NCBI RefSeq assembly: GCF_000743355.1
Contig: NZ_JQEI01000018.1
Coordinates: 1 to 64,000, forward strand
From: Serratia sp. Ag1
GTDB taxonomy: Bacteria > Pseudomonadota > Gammaproteobacteria > Enterobacterales > Enterobacteriaceae
Direction of reading: 5' to 3'
DNA length: 64,000 nucleotides
The notes beneath the pieces were generated by a model that did not search any database, was not told the origin of the DNA, and worked only from the letters and a program-made list of their open reading frames with translations. Position 1 is the first letter of the stretch, and every line of letters begins with the position of its first letter. The position numbers and the translations under genes were made by a program. This document shows, piece by piece, positions 60,769-64,000 of the stretch.

Positions 60769-61527
60769 ATGCCAATACACTTACTGATCGTTGATGCTCT
60801 TAATTTAATCCGCCGCATTCATGCCGTTCAGGGCTCTCCGTGCCTGAATGCCTGCCAGAATGCCCTGCAACAGTTGATCCAGCACAGCCAACCGACCCAT
60901 GCCGTTGCCGTATTCGACGAAGACGATCGCAGTGAAAGCTGGCGTCACCAAGCGTTGCCCGAATACAAAGCCGGGCGTTCACCGATGCCAGAAAACCTGC
61001 AACAGGAAATGCCGCAGCTACGTCAGGCTTTTGCCGCTTTAGGTGTAGCCAGTTGGCATTCTGCGGGGAATGAAGCAGACGATCTGGCTGCCACGCTGGC
61101 AACCAAGGTCGCCAACGGCGGCTATCAGGTCACCATCGTTTCTACCGATAAAGGCTACTGCCAGTTACTGGCGCCAAACATACAAATCCGCGATTACTTT
61201 CAGAAACGCTGGCTGGATCTGCCGTTTGTGCAAAGCGAGTTCGGCGTATTGCCGCAGCAACTGCCAGACTATTGGGGGCTGGCCGGAATCAGCAGCAGCA
61301 AGATCCCAGGTGTAGCAGGCATCGGGCCCAAAACCGCAGTTTTGCTGTTACAACAGGCAGGCAGCTTAGACGCCCTGTTCGCCAACTTGCAACAGGTGCC
61401 GGAGAAATGGCGCAGCAAACTGCAACAGCACCGCGAGATGGCCTATATCAGTAAACAGGTGGCGACATTGCGCACCGATCTGATCCTGGCCGGTAACCTG
61501 CAGCAATTGCGGTTACCGGCACGCTAA
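60769..61527 (+). CDS. xni: flap endonuclease Xni (exonuclease IX)
   Basis: Xni (YgdG) is a FEN-family nuclease related to the 5'-nuclease domain of DNA polymerase I. The 252-aa protein starts [19 protein letters not shown]. It has the metal-binding acidic segments [13 protein letters not shown] and [12 protein letters not shown], and the helix-hairpin-helix [21 protein letters not shown] chose the ATG at 60769 by homology; an open frame extends upstream to 60688, overlapping ppnN. It converges on rlmM. Confidence 0.95.
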   Translation: MPIHLLIVDALNLIRRIHAVQGSPCLNACQNALQQLIQHSQPTHAVAVFDEDDRSESWRHQALPEYKAGRSPMPENLQQEMPQLRQAFAALGVASWHSAGNEADDLAATLATKVANGGYQVTIVSTDKGYCQLLAPNIQIRDYFQKRWLDLPFVQSEFGVLPQQLPDYWGLAGISSSKIPGVAGIGPKTAVLLLQQAGSLDALFANLQQVPEKWRSKLQQHREMAYISKQVATLRTDLILAGNLQQLRLPAR

Positions 61528-61547
61528 GCAAACCAAAGGAAGTGCGA

Positions 61548-62648
61548 TTAGCGCTCGTCGCGGCGGCCAGGAATGGCTGACCACATACGGCGCACGTGTA
61601 CCGTGATCTCTTCACGATCGTGATACAACTGCTTGGCGTGAACTTCTGCACTAATATCCGCTGCTGCCAAGGCTTCGCGGATACTCTGCAGATTCAGAGC
61701 AACCTCTTCATAGCGCTTCTTCATCGGCAGCTTCAGGTTGAAGATCGCTTCGCGGCACCAGCCTTTGAGCAACCAGTTAATCATCAGGCTAGTGACACGC
61801 GCGGGTTTTTCCACCATATCGCACACCAACCAGTAGATTTTGCTGCTAGTCGGCTCAAATTTAAAACCATCAGCGCGATGATGAGTAACCTGTCCGGTTT
61901 CCATCAGGCTCGGGGCCATCGGCCCATTATCGACCGAATGCACCATCATACTGCGTTTTACCAGCTGATAGGTCCAACCGCCAGGGCAAGCCCCCAGATC
62001 GACCGCATGCATGCCGCTGGCCAAACGCTCATCCCACTCGTCGGCAGGAATAAACACGTGAAAAGCCTCTTCGAGCTTCAGCGTGGAACGGCTCGGCGCA
62101 TCCGCTGGGAACTTCAGACGCGGGATCCCCATATAAAATGGCGAATTGTTATTGCTGTAGGAATAACCAACATAGCAACAGCCTGGAGCGATAAAGAATA
62201 CATGCACCACCGGGCGGCTCGGATTCTCACGCGCCATCAGCACCTTTTGCTCGCGCATAGCGGCGCGCAGCGGCACCGTCAGTTTGCGGCAGAACTTCAT
62301 CAGCTCTTTGCTTTCGTTAGTGTCGGGTACTTCCACCCGCAGTTCACCACCGCGATCGACTACGCCCATCAGCATCCCAACGATGGGCGACACCCGATCC
62401 TCCGGCGGCAAGTCACGCAGCAACTCACCGACGACGATCATCTGGCGAGCAAAAATCAGCTCACGAAACACGATTTCTTTAGCCAAACGATCGGCATCGT
62501 CCGGCTGATAGCATTCAAACAGCACGTAACCGCTGTTCTCTTTAACTCGCGCAAAGCCGAATATTTCCAATTGAGAGGCTTTGTCGGTAATTTCCGCCGC
62601 ACACTCTTTTTCAAAGCCGGGGCGGCAGTACAACGCAATCTTATTCAT
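61548..62648 (-). CDS. rlmM: 23S rRNA 2'-O-ribose C2498 methyltransferase
   Basis: RlmM methylates C2498 in the peptidyl transferase region of 23S rRNA. The 366-aa protein, same length as E. coli, has an N-terminal THUMP-like domain. The Rossmann methyltransferase domain has [31 protein letters not shown] (AdoMet site), [13 protein letters not shown] and the catalytic Lys/Asp/Lys/Glu set of the RrmJ type. Its start overlaps the ygdD end by 8 bp. Confidence 0.96.
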   Translation of the reverse strand: MNKIALYCRPGFEKECAAEITDKASQLEIFGFARVKENSGYVLFECYQPDDADRLAKEIVFRELIFARQMIVVGELLRDLPPEDRVSPIVGMLMGVVDRGGELRVEVPDTNESKELMKFCRKLTVPLRAAMREQKVLMARENPSRPVVHVFFIAPGCCYVGYSYSNNNSPFYMGIPRLKFPADAPSRSTLKLEEAFHVFIPADEWDERLASGMHAVDLGACPGGWTYQLVKRSMMVHSVDNGPMAPSLMETGQVTHHRADGFKFEPTSSKIYWLVCDMVEKPARVTSLMINWLLKGWCREAIFNLKLPMKKRYEEVALNLQSIREALAAADISAEVHAKQLYHDREEITVHVRRMWSAIPGRRDER

Positions 62649-63036
62649 GGCGCTCGGCCTTTTTCCTCAGACGCAAAGCGCCAATCAACATCAATACCCA
62701 ACCGACGAGAAAAAACATCCCCCCAATCGGTGTGAGATAAACCCAGAACTTCAGGTGCGACAGCGCCAGGCAATACAGACTGCCGCTGAACAACAGAATA
62801 CCTAACGCCAGCAGCGCCCCACTCCAGTAAAACCACACACTGACCCGGTTCTGCATCGCAATCGCCAAAGCCAGAATGGCCAAAGTGTGGAACCCCTGAT
62901 ACTCAAGGCCGGTGCGTATCCAGGCCATTTCGTTGGCCCCTAACGTATTACTCAGGACATGTGCACCAAATGCCCCCAGAGCAACAAATAAAAAACCACT
63001 GATAGCGGCAAAAATCAGCATAGAACGACTACTCAT
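62641..63036 (-). CDS. ygdD: DUF423 membrane protein YgdD
   Basis: This 131-aa inner-membrane protein has about four hydrophobic segments ([78 protein letters not shown]). The GAFGAHVL and FSGSLY motifs are those of the DUF423 family. Function is unknown. It is coupled to rlmM by an 8-bp overlap and lies 30 bp after gcvA. Confidence 0.92.
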   Translation of the reverse strand: MSSRSMLIFAAISGFLFVALGAFGAHVLSNTLGANEMAWIRTGLEYQGFHTLAILALAIAMQNRVSVWFYWSGALLALGILLFSGSLYCLALSHLKFWVYLTPIGGMFFLVGWVLMLIGALRLRKKAERHE

Positions 63037-63066
63037 CGTTATTCACCTTATGCAGGTTAATCGGCC

Positions 63067-63984
63067 TTACTGTTCATAGCGAAAACGGAATTTTTCCTGT
63101 TCGCTGGCTGCGCGCGTCAAGATCCATTGACGAAAGGCGGCTATTTTACCCAGTTCTGCCTGGCTGTCATGACATACCAGATAAAAAGCATTTTTACTTA
63201 CCAGCACGTCGTTGAACGGGCATACCAAACGCCCAGCTTCGATTTCGGTTTGCGCCATTACGTTGTTGACCAGCGCAATACCCTGGCCATGTACCGCAGC
63301 TTGCACCACCATGGCGCTGTGGCTGAAAATTGGTCCTTGCTGCACGTTAATATGCTGTAGCCCCAACTGCCGGGTATATGCCAGCCAGTCACGGCGTGAA
63401 GTATCGTGCAGAAGCGTATGATAAGCCAGATCGTCTGGCATTTTCAGTGCATGCTCGCCGGTCAGCAGCGTCGGTGAGCAGACCGGCAGCAGATACTCCG
63501 CATATAAGCGTTCGGCACGCACTCCCGGCCAATTACCACGGCCATAGAAAATCGCAACGTCAACATCATCCGCCAACTTATCCTCTTCACGATCAATCGC
63601 CTGTATACGCACATCGATCCCCGGATAAGCCGAATTAAAGCCAGAAAGACGTGGCACCAACCACTGAATGGCAAAGCTGGGGGGCAGGCTTACCGTCAAA
63701 GCCCCCTTGGCGCTACGGGCCTGGAGCTTGCGTGTCGCTTCATTGATCGCAGAAAAAATCTCTTTGATATCGAGGTAATAACTTTGCCCCTCCTCGGTCA
63801 GCAACAGCGAACGGTTGCGCCGCCGAAACAGCTTCAACCCAAGGAAATCCTCTAGCGATTTGATCTGGTGGCTCACTGCCGCCTGGGTCACAAACAACTC
63901 TTCCGCTGCTTTGGTAAAGCTCAGATGACGAGCCGCAGCATCAAAAACCCGCAGCGCGTTGAGAGGGGGTAAACGTTTAGACAT
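63067..63984 (-). CDS. gcvA: LysR-type glycine cleavage system regulator
   Basis: GcvA activates the gcvTHP operon with glycine and represses it with purines via GcvR; it also activates gcvB RNA. The 305-aa protein equals E. coli. The winged helix-turn-helix is LSFTKAAEELFVTQAAVSHQIKSLEDFLG (about 21-49). The effector domain follows from about residue 95. In E. coli the gcvB small RNA gene diverges just upstream of gcvA; that region lies beyond the window end. Confidence 0.95.
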   Translation of the reverse strand: MSKRLPPLNALRVFDAAARHLSFTKAAEELFVTQAAVSHQIKSLEDFLGLKLFRRRNRSLLLTEEGQSYYLDIKEIFSAINEATRKLQARSAKGALTVSLPPSFAIQWLVPRLSGFNSAYPGIDVRIQAIDREEDKLADDVDVAIFYGRGNWPGVRAERLYAEYLLPVCSPTLLTGEHALKMPDDLAYHTLLHDTSRRDWLAYTRQLGLQHINVQQGPIFSHSAMVVQAAVHGQGIALVNNVMAQTEIEAGRLVCPFNDVLVSKNAFYLVCHDSQAELGKIAAFRQWILTRAASEQEKFRFRYEQ

Positions 63985-64000
63985 GAATTATCCAAATGCT

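Noticed and set aside
61596-62735. 379-codon open frame on the plus strand
   Set aside because: It is antisense to rlmM and ygdD, both intact; composition is typical of a reverse-frame artefact.

Overview
The window looks like a chromosomal segment from a gammaproteobacterium of the order Enterobacterales. Protein after protein is near-identical in length and motif to the Escherichia coli orthologue. The gene order combines two E. coli blocks: the gmhB-metNIQ-rcsF-proS-nlpE-tilS-ldcC-accA-dnaE-lpx-bamA-rseP-dxr-frr-tsf-rpsB-map-glnD-dapD-yaeH region, and the yqcA-truC-yqcC-csrB-syd-queF-ppnN-xni-rlmM-ygdD-gcvA region. A cytochrome c gene beside tilS, a membrane-anchored alpha-2-macroglobulin beside pbpC, ERIC repeats and the overall sequence flavour suggest a Serratia-like member of the Yersiniaceae. 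The genus is an inference; no search was run.

Layout. 1-411 is the promoter and leader region of an rRNA operon pointing left (P1, P2, boxA); the 16S gene begins at the window edge. 412-10187 holds gmhB, the MetJ-controlled methionine importer metNIQ, rcsF, trmO, proS, yaeF, then nlpE-arfB-yaeQ on the minus strand and yaeP-rof on the plus strand. 10240-14525 holds a small cytochrome c, tilS, a VOC protein (YaeR) and lysine decarboxylase. 14657-34423 is one long minus-strand array: rpsB-tsf-pyrH-frr-dxr-uppS-cdsA-rseP-bamA-skp-lpxD-fabZ-lpxA-lpxB-rnhB-dnaE-accA. It links translation, isoprenoid and phospholipid synthesis, outer-membrane protein assembly, lipid A synthesis, replication and fatty acid synthesis. 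Plus-strand map, glnD, dapD, yaeH and a YieK-type sugar-phosphate isomerase/deaminase homologue follow (34772-40903).

40945-57069 is the most variable part. E. coli has a compact syd-csrB-yqcC-truC-yqcA block. Here truC-yqcA and yqcC are about 13 kb apart, separated by an Exc2-like lipoprotein, a SulP transporter, an NTF2-like protein, a prolyl aminopeptidase-like hydrolase, PBP1C and a 1996-residue alpha-2-macroglobulin. ERIC repeats or fragments lie in this stretch. An MFS transporter sits between yqcC and csrB. The small RNA gene csrB (about 57124-57480, minus) is clear from its array of GGA motifs, its terminator and an upstream UvrY-type palindrome. The window ends with syd, queF, ppnN, xni, rlmM, ygdD and gcvA.

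I found no CRISPR array, transposase, integrase, prophage or complete tRNA gene. Nothing in the window is clearly a new biological system. The best leads are the split yqcC/truC locus, the ERIC element carrying a structured 73-bp insert, the structured leader before the YieK-like gene, and the triple half-site architecture upstream of csrB.
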